The notes beneath the pieces are model-generated. The model saw only the letters and a program-made list of their open reading frames with translations. It did not search any database and was not told the origin of the DNA. 64,000 nt of DNA from Prochlorococcus sp. AG-402-I23. Its GTDB lineage: Bacteria; Cyanobacteriota; Cyanobacteriia; PCC-6307; Cyanobiaceae. Location of the stretch: positions 22,641 to 86,640 of the forward strand of contig QCIB01000006.1 in assembly GCA_003216915.1 (NCBI GenBank). The letters run 5' to 3'. The translations under genes and the position numbers were made by a program. Positions 8,939 through 19,413 of this stretch are shown piece by piece (the stretch's first letter is position 1; every line of letters begins with the position of its first letter).

Positions 8939-10354
8939 TTAACCCTGAACATCAAGCTTGTCGACAGTGTCAAACTCGAACTTAATTTCCTTCCAAGTTT
9001 CTAGAGCAATAGCTAATTCAGGACTATGCTTAGCAGCTTCCATAAGAATGTCTCTACTCTCTTTTTCGATTTCGCGACCAGCATTACGGGCTTTTACACA
9101 AGCTTCTAAAGCAACTCTGTTAGCTGCAGCTCCAGCAGCTGAACCCCATGGATGACCATGTGTTCCTCCACCGAACTGAAGGCAGGAATCATCCCCAAAT
9201 ATCGCTAGAAGTGCAGGCATATGCCAAACATGGATACCACCTGATGCGACTGCAAATACTCCAGGCATTGAACCCCAATCTTGATCAAAGAAGTTACCTC
9301 TTGATCTATCTTCAGGAACAAATGACTCTCTTAAGTTGTCAATATAACCAAGAGTTGTTTGACGATCGCCTTCTAGTTTTCCAACCACGGTTCCAGTATG
9401 TAATTGGTCTCCTCCAGATAGTCTCAAACATTTTGCTAGAACTCTGAAGTGAATACCATGCTTTGGATGTCTATCAATAACAGCATGCATAGCTCTGTGA
9501 ATATGCAGAAGCATGCCATTTTTACGACACCAATTAGCTAATCCAGTATTTGCAGTAAAACCACCAGTTATATAATCATGCATGATGATTGGCATATCTA
9601 GCTCTTTTGCAAATTCAGCTCTTTCATAGAGTTCTTCAGGAGTGTTAGCAGTACAATTTAGATAGTGACCTTTAACTTCTCCAGTTTCTCGCTGAGCAAG
9701 CTTAACTGCTTCTGCAACAAACTCAAATCTTTCTCTCCAACGTTGGAATGGTTGAGAATTAATATTCTCATCATCCTTAGTTAAATCAAGACCGCCTCTA
9801 AGACATTCATATACAACTCGACCATAGTTTTTACCAGATAATCCTAATTTAGGTTTGATGGTACAACCAAGTAGAGGTCTTCCGTATTTGTTAAGTCGAT
9901 CTCTTTCAACTACGATTCCGTTTGGTGGACCACCGCAAGTTTTAATGAAAGCAATTGGGAATCTAATATCTTCTAGACGTAGATGTCTTAGAGCTTTAAA
10001 TCCAAAAACGTTTCCTACAAGAGATGTTAAAACGTTTGTAATTGAGCCTTCTTCAAAAAGATCTAAAGGATATGCAATAAAAGCATAGAAAGCTTCAGGA
10101 TCTCCAGGAACGTCTTCGATTCGATAACAACGTCCTTTATAAAATTCTAAGTCTGTAAGTAACTCGGACCAAACTGTTGACCAAGTACCTGTTGAAGATT
10201 CAGCGGCAACAGCTGCTGCAACTTCTTCTCTTGGAACACCTTCCTGACCTGTACATTTGAAACAGGCTAGCAAATCGGTGTCTAGGGGTACATATTCTGG
10301 AGTCCAGTAGGTATCTCTGTACTCCTTTACCCCTGCGTCATACTTCTTACTCAT
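8939..10354 (-). CDS. cbbL: RuBisCO large subunit, form IA
   Basis: Fixes CO2 onto ribulose-1,5-bisphosphate. The 471-residue chain contains TIKPKLG (catalytic Lys167) and [10 protein letters not shown] with the carbamylated Lys193 and metal ligands Asp195/Glu196. The sequence is of the proteobacterial IA type that marine Prochlorococcus and Synechococcus carry with alpha-carboxysomes. It follows csoS1 by 69 bp, a gap that holds a 20-bp palindrome. The start [17 protein letters not shown] matches the family. Confidence 0.98.
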   Translation of the reverse strand: MSKKYDAGVKEYRDTYWTPEYVPLDTDLLACFKCTGQEGVPREEVAAAVAAESSTGTWSTVWSELLTDLEFYKGRCYRIEDVPGDPEAFYAFIAYPLDLFEEGSITNVLTSLVGNVFGFKALRHLRLEDIRFPIAFIKTCGGPPNGIVVERDRLNKYGRPLLGCTIKPKLGLSGKNYGRVVYECLRGGLDLTKDDENINSQPFQRWRERFEFVAEAVKLAQRETGEVKGHYLNCTANTPEELYERAEFAKELDMPIIMHDYITGGFTANTGLANWCRKNGMLLHIHRAMHAVIDRHPKHGIHFRVLAKCLRLSGGDQLHTGTVVGKLEGDRQTTLGYIDNLRESFVPEDRSRGNFFDQDWGSMPGVFAVASGGIHVWHMPALLAIFGDDSCLQFGGGTHGHPWGSAAGAAANRVALEACVKARNAGREIEKESRDILMEAAKHSPELAIALETWKEIKFEFDTVDKLDVQG

Positions 10355-10394
10355 AAGGATAAATTTAGGTCTGTGTAGGGAAAATAATTATTTT

Positions 10395-10414
10395 GCAAAA
10401 TTTATAAATTTTGC
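10395..10414 (-). promoter_or_regulatory. 20-bp perfect palindrome between csoS1 and cbbL
   Basis: A self-complementary 20-mer (GCAAAATTT, AT, AAATTTTGC) lies 9 bp past the csoS1 stop and 40 bp before the cbbL start. As RNA it can form a short AU-rich stem flanked by GC pairs. Its place matches the other two intercistronic repeats of this operon, which suggests a shared role in segmental mRNA stability or processing. It could also be a DNA operator. Confidence 0.6.
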
Positions 10415-10423
10415 TCTACTTAA

Positions 10424-10735
10424 TTAGTCCTTTTGACCAAGAAATTCACCGTTACCTAGAGCAGGTTCAACTTCTCTATGAGGACGAGCAATAATGTGAG
10501 CTGCAACTAAACCGTCACCAACTCTTTCACAAGCATCAGCACCAGCTCTTACAGCTGCGTTAACTGCGCCTGTTTCGCCTCTAACTAATACTGTGACATA
10601 ACCGCCACCAACGAATTCACGACCAATAAGGCGAACTTCTGCTGCCTTTGTCATTGCGTCTGCTGCTTCGATTGCAGGTACAAGTCCGCGTGTCTCGATC
10701 ATGCCGAGAGCGATACCCATTGTTTCTGTAGCCAT
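10424..10735 (-). CDS. csoS1: Major carboxysome shell hexamer CsoS1
   Basis: A single-domain BMC protein of 103 residues that tiles the shell facets as hexamers with a small charged pore. The fold signature ETMGIALGMIETRGLVPAIEAADAMTKAAEV and the RGETGAVNAAVRAGADACERVGDGLVAAHIIARPH segment are clear. It is the first gene of the carboxysome operon, as in other marine picocyanobacteria. The 327-bp region upstream holds the likely operon promoter. A 14-bp repeat copy ends up 18 bp upstream of its ATG. Confidence 0.97.
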   Translation of the reverse strand: MATETMGIALGMIETRGLVPAIEAADAMTKAAEVRLIGREFVGGGYVTVLVRGETGAVNAAVRAGADACERVGDGLVAAHIIARPHREVEPALGNGEFLGQKD

Positions 10736-10753
10736 TGTCTACTAAATACTAAA

Positions 10754-10767
10754 TGTGGAATGTTCAA
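10754..10767 (+). repeat. 14-bp repeat TGTGGAATGTTCAA, copy A
   Basis: This copy is identical to copies at 10985-10998 (same strand) and 57761-57774 (opposite strand). It lies 18 bp upstream of the csoS1 ATG, probably within its leader. The core TGGAA-NN-TTCAA is an imperfect dyad, as in an operator. TGTGGAA also resembles part of a DnaA box. Confidence 0.6.
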
Positions 10768-10957
10768 TTCGAAGAATGCTTCATTAAGTACTTATAAGTC
10801 AAGCGTTTTCGACAAAATCTCCATTAATGTTTTTTCTATCATTCATAAGTTAAACTTATCACCCTTGGTACTATTGATATGTCAATACTTATGCAAATTA
10901 GTTAGTGCATCAAAACATACGGTTGTGTTAAGAAAAAATTTACATTATGTTATTTCC

Positions 10958-11016
10958 GTACGAGACAGGCCCTGTCTACACAGGTGTGGAATGTTCAACC
11001 TATCCTGTCTCCGTAT
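10958..11016. other. GC-rich refoldable inverted-repeat cluster
   Basis: The unit ACAGG/CCTGT occurs alternately: ACAGG 10965-10969, CCTGT 10971-10975, ACAGG 10980-10984, CCTGT 11004-11008. A long stem pairs 10958-10969 with 11004-11016, with one bulge. A competing hairpin pairs 10971-10975 with 10980-10984 around CTAC. The block is far more GC-rich than its surroundings. It may be a structured RNA, a leader switch or a protein-binding array; the strand is unknown. Confidence 0.5.
10985..10998 (+). repeat. 14-bp repeat TGTGGAATGTTCAA, copy B
   Basis: Same sequence as copy A at 10754-10767. It sits inside the GC-rich inverted-repeat cluster, 65 bp before the proposed rdgB start, where it would form part of the loop of the long stem. 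Confidence 0.6.
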
Positions 11017-11062
11017 CAACCATTGAAGTAAGATAATATTTACAATAAATTTTTATATTATT

Positions 11063-11647
11063 TTGAACCTTCCAGTTCTAACTATTGCGAGTGGCAATCA
11101 AAGAAAGGTATCTGAAATTTCAGAGATGCTGGATGTTTTGTCTTTAAAGGTTGAGAAGCAACCAGAATATTTAAATGTCGAAGAAACTGGGGAAACATAT
11201 TTTGAGAATGCACTACTTAAAGCCAAGGCAGCTTCTCTAGAGACAAAAACTTGGGCATTAGCTGATGACTCGGGTCTTGAAGTAGATCTTTTAGATGGTC
11301 GACCAGGAATTTATTCTGCTCGATATGCCAAAAATAATGATGAGAAAATTAAAAAATTAATTAATGAACTTTCTGATAGTCCTTATAGGAGTGCAAGATT
11401 TGTAAGTTGTATGGTTTTGTGCGATCCCTCAGGAAACTTAGTTAAAAATACAACAGGAATATGCTGGGGAGAGATTCTTAAGTACCCCAAATATCCTAAT
11501 GGGGAGTTCGAATCTATTTTTTGGGTTAAAGAAGCTAATTGTGTTTACGGTGAGCTCTCACAATCACTACTAAATAAATTAGGTAGTAGAGGTAAAGCTG
11601 CAAAAATTATGTCACCTTTTTTAAAAAAAGAAATAGGTTTAAGTTAA
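11063..11647 (+). CDS. rdgB: dITP/XTP (non-canonical purine NTP) pyrophosphatase
   Basis: Removes deaminated purine nucleotides (dITP, ITP, XTP) from the pool. The product of 194 residues has the HAM1/RdgB signature: ASGNQRKVSEI at the N-terminus, EETGETYFENALLKAKAA, then WALADDSGLEVDLLDGRPGIYSARYA. The start is TTG at 11063 (protein MNLPVLTIASGN); no ATG fits. It lies between csoS1 and csoS1D on the opposite strand and converges on csoS1D with 7 bp between stops. Its position inside carboxysome loci is conserved in marine picocyanobacteria as far as I recall, without a known functional link. Confidence 0.93.
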   Translation: MNLPVLTIASGNQRKVSEISEMLDVLSLKVEKQPEYLNVEETGETYFENALLKAKAASLETKTWALADDSGLEVDLLDGRPGIYSARYAKNNDEKIKKLINELSDSPYRSARFVSCMVLCDPSGNLVKNTTGICWGEILKYPKYPNGEFESIFWVKEANCVYGELSQSLLNKLGSRGKAAKIMSPFLKKEIGLS

Positions 11648-11654
11648 AAAATTC

Positions 11655-12425
11655 TCAATAATTTGAAATTTCTTCAATTGCTCTTATAGCAGCAGCTGCA
11701 GCCTCTTCTACATCTCCTTCTTTCCCAGCGAGAGTTAATCTACCAAAAGCTCCAACTGCCTTAACATCAACAACAGTTATATTTGATGCTTTTTCTGCTT
11801 CATTTGCTGCTTTTAAAACATAACCAGCTGGTTCAGTTTCTAGTATAAACATGCTCATTCCAGATTGAATCATTGATCCACTTCTATTTTGTCTATTTAT
11901 TAAAACTGCATGATCTGGAGTAATTGCTCTAATAACTTCAGTCCAACTAGTTGCAGGTTTTGTTCTTTTTGTAACTTCACTCCCTATAGCATCTAGAACA
12001 ACATCTCCAGAATGTAAAACAGTGCTTTGATCTTTGTGGTAAAGAGCAAGAGATCCAAATGCTCTTTCAACAATCATCTGACCAAGTCTTACATTACTTG
12101 CTTTTAGGGCAATATCAGTGACTCTATGAACTGCCATCCCAGGTGAAACTTCCATCCAAAGACATGAATCACCAGGAATAGGTAAAAAACCTCTACTAAC
12201 AGTTCCCATATATGCGGCTAATTGAGGTTGAAGAGAATCTAAAAAAACATATGTTCTCAACTCAATTTGCTCAACTTGACTTGCTTGTCTGGATACGAGA
12301 GACTTTTCTGAATCAGTAGTAATAAAACAGCTAGCACCACTGGCCTGAGATTGCACCTCAGATCCTGTTACTAGAGAACTCCCTTTTTTTCGTTTCCCTC
12401 TGTTTAAGCTAGAAGTTGGTTCCAT
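11655..12425 (-). CDS. csoS1D: Tandem-BMC carboxysome shell protein CsoS1D
   Basis: A shell protein with two fused BMC domains (about residues 52-150 and 155-256) that forms pseudohexameric trimers which can stack, with a large gated pore thought to pass RuBP and other metabolites. The EISNY end and the GEAAAA-type helices ([19 protein letters not shown]) match the family. The first 50 residues precede the folded domains and contain [21 protein letters not shown], which resembles the VTG modules of CsoS2. It is separated from the main operon by rdgB and divergent from a 122-residue gene 97 bp away. Confidence 0.95.
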   Translation of the reverse strand: MEPTSSLNRGKRKKGSSLVTGSEVQSQASGASCFITTDSEKSLVSRQASQVEQIELRTYVFLDSLQPQLAAYMGTVSRGFLPIPGDSCLWMEVSPGMAVHRVTDIALKASNVRLGQMIVERAFGSLALYHKDQSTVLHSGDVVLDAIGSEVTKRTKPATSWTEVIRAITPDHAVLINRQNRSGSMIQSGMSMFILETEPAGYVLKAANEAEKASNITVVDVKAVGAFGRLTLAGKEGDVEEAAAAAIRAIEEISNY

Positions 12426-12522
12426 TGTGGCGACTATAACGGATTATGGTTCATTTTTTCTATTAAATTTACTTGCATGCTTACCACAAAACGATAACTT
12501 CAAGTAAAAGATACGCATTTTT

Positions 12523-12891
12523 ATGGGAACTTCTCAAAAAAAAGAACCAAATGTTACTGGTACTGAAAAAGAATTAACTCCAGATCAAACTCTTGGATTA
12601 GTTAGCCTAAGCTTAATGCAAAAACTATCTCAGAAAGACCCATCTTTTAGTTGGTTAGAAGAAGATAAAATTGAGAAAGTAAATCTTAAGAACCTTAGAG
12701 ATAGATTGGAGTTAACCCAATTAGCTATAAATACTGGAGCACCTTTAACGACTTCAGAAGTGACAGCTTTAATTGGCGCAAAGCCCGGGAAATCTAAGTT
12801 AGAAAGAGCAGGATTATTAGCAACGAAAATAGCTAGAAATGTGTGGAAGATATCAAAAACTAGTCAAGGAAATTCCTTCTACAGAAATTAA
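12523..12891 (+). CDS. Unknown 122-aa protein with an N-terminal CsoS2-like VTG motif
   Basis: I do not recognise a named family. The product begins MGTSQKKEPNVTGTEKELTPDQ. The VTGTEK hexamer (residues 11-16) also occurs in the C-terminal region of CsoS2 in this window. The remainder is helical, and APLTTSEVTALIGAKPGKSKLERAGLLATKIARNVWKI (about 74-111) looks like a small winged-helix or DNA-binding-type fold. No signal peptide or membrane segment is seen. It is divergent from csoS1D and precedes chlN by 157 bp. Carboxysome association is an inference from motif and place only. Confidence 0.7.
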   Translation: MGTSQKKEPNVTGTEKELTPDQTLGLVSLSLMQKLSQKDPSFSWLEEDKIEKVNLKNLRDRLELTQLAINTGAPLTTSEVTALIGAKPGKSKLERAGLLATKIARNVWKISKTSQGNSFYRN

Positions 12892-13039
12892 AACACGCCC
12901 CAAAAGTTTTTTTCATAATTCCCATTTAAGTATTTAAACATTCATATAAGTTTTTTAAATGTGTTCATTTTGTAAGAGAACTTATTAATTACTTTCTTAA
13001 ATTAAAAAGTTTATGCAAGCTTGAAATATAAGCTCTTGA

Positions 13040-14305
<1,266 letters not shown>

Positions 14306-14310
14306 AAACT

Positions 14311-15882
14311 ATGGAATTAACTCTTTGGACGTATGAAGGACCACCACATGTTGGTGCTATGAGAATTGCCTCGTCAATGAAAGACATTCATTATGTGCTT
14401 CATGCCCCGCAAGGAGATACATATGCAGATCTTCTCTTTACAATGATCGAGAGGAGGGGGCAAAGGCCTCCAGTAACCTATACAACTTTTCAGGCTAGAG
14501 ACCTTGGAGGCGATACAGCTGAATTAGTTAAGAAAAATATTAAAGAAGCGGTTGAACGATTCAAACCCAAAACTCTTTTAGTCGGAGAGAGTTGTACAGC
14601 AGAACTTATCCAAGACCAACCTGGAGCTCTTGCGAAAGGGATGGGGTTTGATATCCCGATTGTAAACCTTGAATTACCTGCTTATAGCAAGAAAGAAAAT
14701 TGGGGGGCCTCGGAAACCTTTTATCAATTAACAAGAACCCTTTTAAAAGAAAAAGTAAGCTATTCAGAGAAAATAAGTCCTCTAAGGTGGAAGGAATTTG
14801 GCCGTAGACCAAAAGTCAATATACTTGGCCCTTCATTACTAGGATTTAGATGCAGAGATGATGTAATAGAAATCCAACGCATACTTTCAGAGCAAGGAAT
14901 AGATACAAACGTAGTTGCTCCATTAGGTGCTAGTCCAGATGATATTGAAAGACTAATTGATGCTGAAATAAATATTAATCTTTATCCAGAAATTGCGGAA
15001 GCATCATGCGAATGGCTTAAACGGAACTTTGGAATGGAATATACAAACACTATTCCAATTGGAATAAAAAATACAATTGAATTTATAAATGAAGTTCATA
15101 AGAAATTAGATCTTCCTTTGACGAATAAAAAAGAATTAGAAAATAAATCAAAACTTCCTTGGTACTCAAAATCAGTTGACTCAAATTATCTGACTGGCAA
15201 AAGAGTTTTTATTTTTGGTGATGGAACACATGCAATTGCAGCAGCCAAAATTGCTAAGGAGGAATTAGGTTTTGAAGTGGTGGGTCTAGGAACATACAGC
15301 AGGGAGATGGCCAGACAAGTAAGAGCTACTGCAAAAGATCTAAATGTAGAAGCTCTGATAACTAATAATTATCTAGAAGTGGAAGATGCTATGAAAAAAG
15401 CTGCCCCTGAACTAGTTTTAGGGACCCAAATGGAAAGGCATAGCGCAAAAAGACTCGGCATTCCATGCTCAGTAATTAGTACTCCAATGCATGTTCAAGA
15501 TGTTCCTGCAAGATATAGCCCTCAAATGGGTTGGGAAGGAGCAAATGTGATTTTTGATGACTGGGTACATCCCCTAATGATGGGCTTAGAAGAGCATCTT
15601 ATTGATATGTTCAAACATGACTTTGAGTTTGTTGATGGTCATCAAAGCCATTTAGGACATACAGCGACAAACACAAAGGATATTTTAAATTCTGACGAAA
15701 AAAAAGAAAAAAATAGTAAAGAAGGAATTATCTGGACTGAATCTGGTAGAGCTGAATTAATAAAAGTTCCATTTTTTGTAAGAGGTAAAGTTAAAACAAA
15801 TACTGAAAAATACGCAATCTTGAGAGGAATTCCAGAGATAAGCGATGAAACTCTTTACGATGCCAAAGCATATTTCAGTTAA
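14311..15882 (+). CDS. chlB: Light-independent protochlorophyllide reductase subunit B
   Basis: Partner of ChlN in the substrate-binding heterotetramer; it shares the [4Fe-4S] cluster and binds protochlorophyllide. It has 523 residues and starts [23 protein letters not shown], the family start. Conserved stretches include [17 protein letters not shown] and the C-terminal [28 protein letters not shown] domain. The stop at 15882 is followed by 189 bp before chlL, with two short inverted repeats (15910-15927 and near 15930), so chlL may have separate expression. Confidence 0.97.
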   Translation: MELTLWTYEGPPHVGAMRIASSMKDIHYVLHAPQGDTYADLLFTMIERRGQRPPVTYTTFQARDLGGDTAELVKKNIKEAVERFKPKTLLVGESCTAELIQDQPGALAKGMGFDIPIVNLELPAYSKKENWGASETFYQLTRTLLKEKVSYSEKISPLRWKEFGRRPKVNILGPSLLGFRCRDDVIEIQRILSEQGIDTNVVAPLGASPDDIERLIDAEININLYPEIAEASCEWLKRNFGMEYTNTIPIGIKNTIEFINEVHKKLDLPLTNKKELENKSKLPWYSKSVDSNYLTGKRVFIFGDGTHAIAAAKIAKEELGFEVVGLGTYSREMARQVRATAKDLNVEALITNNYLEVEDAMKKAAPELVLGTQMERHSAKRLGIPCSVISTPMHVQDVPARYSPQMGWEGANVIFDDWVHPLMMGLEEHLIDMFKHDFEFVDGHQSHLGHTATNTKDILNSDEKKEKNSKEGIIWTESGRAELIKVPFFVRGKVKTNTEKYAILRGIPEISDETLYDAKAYFS

Positions 15883-15965
15883 TTTTTACTAATAAACTAT
15901 AATTAAGTCATGAGTATTTTCACTCATAATCTAATAGATTTAATCTTAAAAATCCAGTTATAAGA

Positions 15966-16019
15966 ACATATTTCCCGCTTTTAATACAATTAAATACATA
16001 TTTGTTTAGAAACATATTT
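15966..16019 (+). promoter_or_regulatory. Three ACATATTT repeats upstream of chlL
   Basis: The octamer ACATATTT occurs at 15966-15973, 15996-16003 and 16012-16019, within the 189-bp gap between chlB and chlL. Spacings are 30 and 16 bp start to start. It may be a regulator-binding array for chlL, but AT-rich octamers recur by chance in this genome, so confidence is low. Confidence 0.3.
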
Positions 16020-16071
16020 CATGTGTATTTGCGCTGCAAGAATATAAATAATAATGTGTTTTTAGATTTAA

Positions 16072-16959
<888 letters not shown>

Positions 16960-16965
16960 TCTAAA

Positions 16966-17976
16966 TTAATCTAATCCAACTAATTGGCTTGTTAAATCAT
17001 AAGTTTGTTGAGAGGTCTTCGTATCAATTATTCTTTTTGACAACTTTTGAGAAAAAGCTTTTCTGCCAGTTTTCTGACGATTTCCCCAGCTCCAATGGAC
17101 TGATGGTTTAGCAAATTCTTTATAAGTTGCCACTTGAGCGACCCTCTCTCCTGCCAGTCTTTGTGAAACATATCCTTTTGTTATGAATTTTTGAAATATC
17201 GGGAAAAGGAATCTAAATAACCAAGGTGTATCTCTAAAAAGTTTTGTATCAGCAACACATCCAGGATATAGAGAATTTACAATAATCTCCTCTGCAGGAT
17301 ATCTTTTTGATAATTCCTGAACGGTCACCATATTGCAAAGTTTACTATCCTTATAAGCCTTACCAGGTTTAAATTTCTTTCCATTCGCCATACTTATTGG
17401 AGATAAAAAACCATTTTTGAATCCAGATAAATCTCCCAAATCAGCTGGGGCAGGGATGGGGATCCTTCCTCCAAGTTCTGAATAATTAGCCGTAACAGTC
17501 CCTAATACTGTAATTCTTGGCTTGAATACAGTTGATTTGCCATTTAAAAGAATTTCTCTTTCAGAAGATAAAATATTTTCTATGAGTAGGTTTATCATAA
17601 GAAAATGCCCAAAATGATTTACTGCCATAGAGTTTTCAAACCCCTGAGCAGACCTTTCAGGTCTCTTTAGTCTCGGTTTATAAACTGCTGCATTACAAAT
17701 AAGAGAATTTATTGGCTTCTTAAATCTTTCTAATATTTCATCGCAACCTTTTCTCACATCATCCAAGTTAGAAAGATCTATTTCTATAAAGTGAACATTT
17801 TTAACTTCCTCTTTTGTCAAGAATTCCTCAGCTATTTTTATAGCTCTTTTATTTGATCGATTAACAGCTATAACCTCCCATCCAAATCTTAATAGAGGTT
17901 TTAGAGTATTTAATCCAACTCCTGAAGTTGTTCCTGTTATTAGGACTAAACCCTTAATGTTCTCACTCACTAGCAA
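16966..17976 (-). CDS. por: Light-dependent protochlorophyllide oxidoreductase
   Basis: NADPH-dependent, light-driven reduction of protochlorophyllide to chlorophyllide. The 336-residue short-chain dehydrogenase-fold protein has the nucleotide motif TGTTSGVGLNT near residue 14, NAAVYKPR and the catalytic Tyr/Lys in AYKDSKLCNM. The C-terminal SVHWSWGNRQKTGRKAFSQKLSKRIIDTKTSQQTYDLTSQLVGLD is typical of cyanobacterial LPOR. It converges on chlL; the paired enzymes provide chlorophyll in both dark and light. Confidence 0.97.
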   Translation of the reverse strand: MLVSENIKGLVLITGTTSGVGLNTLKPLLRFGWEVIAVNRSNKRAIKIAEEFLTKEEVKNVHFIEIDLSNLDDVRKGCDEILERFKKPINSLICNAAVYKPRLKRPERSAQGFENSMAVNHFGHFLMINLLIENILSSEREILLNGKSTVFKPRITVLGTVTANYSELGGRIPIPAPADLGDLSGFKNGFLSPISMANGKKFKPGKAYKDSKLCNMVTVQELSKRYPAEEIIVNSLYPGCVADTKLFRDTPWLFRFLFPIFQKFITKGYVSQRLAGERVAQVATYKEFAKPSVHWSWGNRQKTGRKAFSQKLSKRIIDTKTSQQTYDLTSQLVGLD

Positions 17977-18024
17977 AAAAAATAATTGAAAAATGAAAAG
18001 TAGAATGATTCAAGATCATCCTTA

Positions 18025-18372
18025 TCAACGCCATATTACTCTGATTATGTCCCTAGAAATTATTTGATCCTGATCCTTCATAAATCTTTGCTCACCTTCA
18101 TAAGAGAATAAATTATCAAACTTATCTGTTAAAACATTAAATCTATATCGTTCGTATAAAAATGAGTCTTCAATTTCCTTTAATCTGGTCAACCTTACTT
18201 TAGAACTATAGCCAAGTTTAATCAGACTTATTATTGCTAAAAGGGAAAAGCTAATTTTTATAATTAAAAAAATAAATGATACAAAATTATCCTGTTTCTG
18301 TTGTCTTTTTATAAATAGAGACCCTAGATATTTTTTGTGGAAAATACTATTTTTATAAAAAGATTTTGACAA
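18025..18372 (-). CDS. Unknown single-pass membrane protein (115 aa)
   Basis: No family recognised. A basic N-terminus of about 28 residues is followed by one hydrophobic segment (FVSFIFLIIKISFSLLAIISLIKLGY, about residues 30-55). A charged helical C-terminus follows (LTRLKEIEDSFLYERYRFNVLTDKFDNLF), which could form a coiled coil. The layout recalls small bitopic proteins such as FtsB/FtsL, but similarity is not visible. It lies between por and psaM on the minus strand, 85 bp downstream of psaM. Confidence 0.6.
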   Translation of the reverse strand: MSKSFYKNSIFHKKYLGSLFIKRQQKQDNFVSFIFLIIKISFSLLAIISLIKLGYSSKVRLTRLKEIEDSFLYERYRFNVLTDKFDNLFSYEGEQRFMKDQDQIISRDIIRVIWR

Positions 18373-18457
18373 AATAAGTACTTGATATTTTTACTGAATA
18401 AATCAATTCAGTCTTACTTTATTATTACCTTATAAATTTTAAATTTTCTAATAAACT

Positions 18458-18562
18458 TTAGTTCCTACCTAAACTAATTCCTAGTCTTAATGCTAAAACT
18501 CCTGCATGCATAACAACTATGAGGCTTAATGCAATAAGATTTATTGTTTGAGTTGGCTCCAT
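18458..18562 (-). CDS. psaM: Photosystem I subunit PsaM (34 aa)
   Basis: A 34-residue single-helix thylakoid protein, [34 protein letters not shown], which sits at the trimer-forming face of photosystem I. The frame is open further upstream (to 18676), but the family start is the ATG at 18562. The gene is easily missed because of its size. The 136 bp to the divergent ligase gene must contain its promoter. Confidence 0.95.
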   Translation of the reverse strand: MEPTQTINLIALSLIVVMHAGVLALRLGISLGRN

Positions 18563-18698
18563 GGTAAAAAAATTATTTTCTATATTCTCCACCGAAAAGA
18601 GAAGATTTGAGACACTATTACAAAATGATGTTACGTAATTAACAAATTGAAAGAAAAAATTTATTGAAATTATCATAAATAAACCTACAAAGTTAATT

Positions 18699-19391
18699 TT
18701 GGGAATTGAAAATCAGGCTTTAATTTTTTCAACAAATAATTTACCTGGATTTGATCAAATGGCTTTAGATTTAAATTCTTTAGATCAGACAATTTCGAAT
18801 CCTGAAATAATTCTCACATTGAGGTTCTACTATTGGACTGGGGATTGGCTTTCAATTGGCTATCACCAAAAGGAAATTCCTATTCATTGGAAAAATTTAT
18901 TATCTAATGGAGAAATTAATATTGTTAGACGTCCCTCTGGAGGGGGGGCAGTTCTGCATTCGGGAGGCATAACATATGCATTAACATTTAAAAAAACTTA
19001 CTATAAAGTCTTAAGTTATGAAATGGTTAATAATTGGTTAATTAAAAGTTTTAGAGAATTAGGTCTAAACTTACAATATGGTAATTTACGAAAATCAAGC
19101 ATTAAAACAAATTGTTTTGGGACTTCATTAATTTCCGATTTAGTTGATCAGGATGGGTTTAAGAGAATAGGTAGTGCTCAATTTCGTAAAAAAGGCGCAT
19201 TCCTTCAACATGGAGAAATCCAAACAAATCCTTCAAGAGATTTGTGGTTCAAATTATTCAAAGAAGAAGCTCCACCAAAAGTAAATTTAAAACTAACAAA
19301 TGATGAAATAGTTCAATATTTGAGAAATTCATTCCGAAAAAATAAATCAAATATAAATTTCAAAAATATTGCCATAGATAATAAAAAATAG
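18699..19391 (+). CDS. Lipoate-protein ligase A-like / biotin-lipoate ligase family protein
   Basis: A member of the LplA/LipB/BPL fold, which transfers lipoyl or related acyl groups to lysines of target enzymes. Of 230 residues, the ligand motif [14 protein letters not shown] is at 77-90 and the conserved Lys of K-x-x-GSA is Lys155. The start used is TTG at 18699; no earlier ATG is available. The C-terminal accessory domain of E. coli LplA is absent, so it may be an octanoyl/lipoyl transferase rather than a full ligase. Divergent from psaM. Confidence 0.75.
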   Translation: MGIENQALIFSTNNLPGFDQMALDLNSLDQTISNPEIILTLRFYYWTGDWLSIGYHQKEIPIHWKNLLSNGEINIVRRPSGGGAVLHSGGITYALTFKKTYYKVLSYEMVNNWLIKSFRELGLNLQYGNLRKSSIKTNCFGTSLISDLVDQDGFKRIGSAQFRKKGAFLQHGEIQTNPSRDLWFKLFKEEAPPKVNLKLTNDEIVQYLRNSFRKNKSNINFKNIAIDNKK

Positions 19392-19413
19392 AAAATTTTA
19401 ATGACAAGAATTA

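Larger units (their letters stand above)
10736..11062. promoter_or_regulatory. Divergent control region between csoS1 and rdgB
   Basis: A 327-bp gap without a credible gene. It holds two copies of a 14-bp repeat (10754-10767, 10985-10998). A candidate minus-strand promoter for the carboxysome operon is TTGACA at 10885-10880 and TGATAA at 10861-10856, with an 18-bp spacer. A GC-rich, refoldable inverted-repeat cluster lies at 10958-11016. An 88-codon open frame across it (10760-11026) looks fortuitous. The promoter assignment is inference; the repeats are seen directly. Confidence 0.6.

Noticed and set aside
8939..10354. Plus-strand open frames inside cbbL (8958-9155, 9148-9447, 9855-10088)
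   Set aside because: They are shadows of a highly conserved gene and have no start signal or family features of their own.
10985..10998. LexA (SOS) box reading of the 14-bp repeat
   Set aside because: Only the GTTC half fits the cyanobacterial consensus; the GTAC half-site is absent at the right spacing.
10760..11026. 88-codon open frame between csoS1 and rdgB
   Set aside because: It spans the repeat and inverted-repeat region, has unusual composition (many Cys, Leu and Ser) and no family features; the non-coding elements explain the stretch better.
11503..11514. GTTCGAATC, a T-loop-like string
   Set aside because: It lies inside the rdgB coding frame with no cloverleaf around it.
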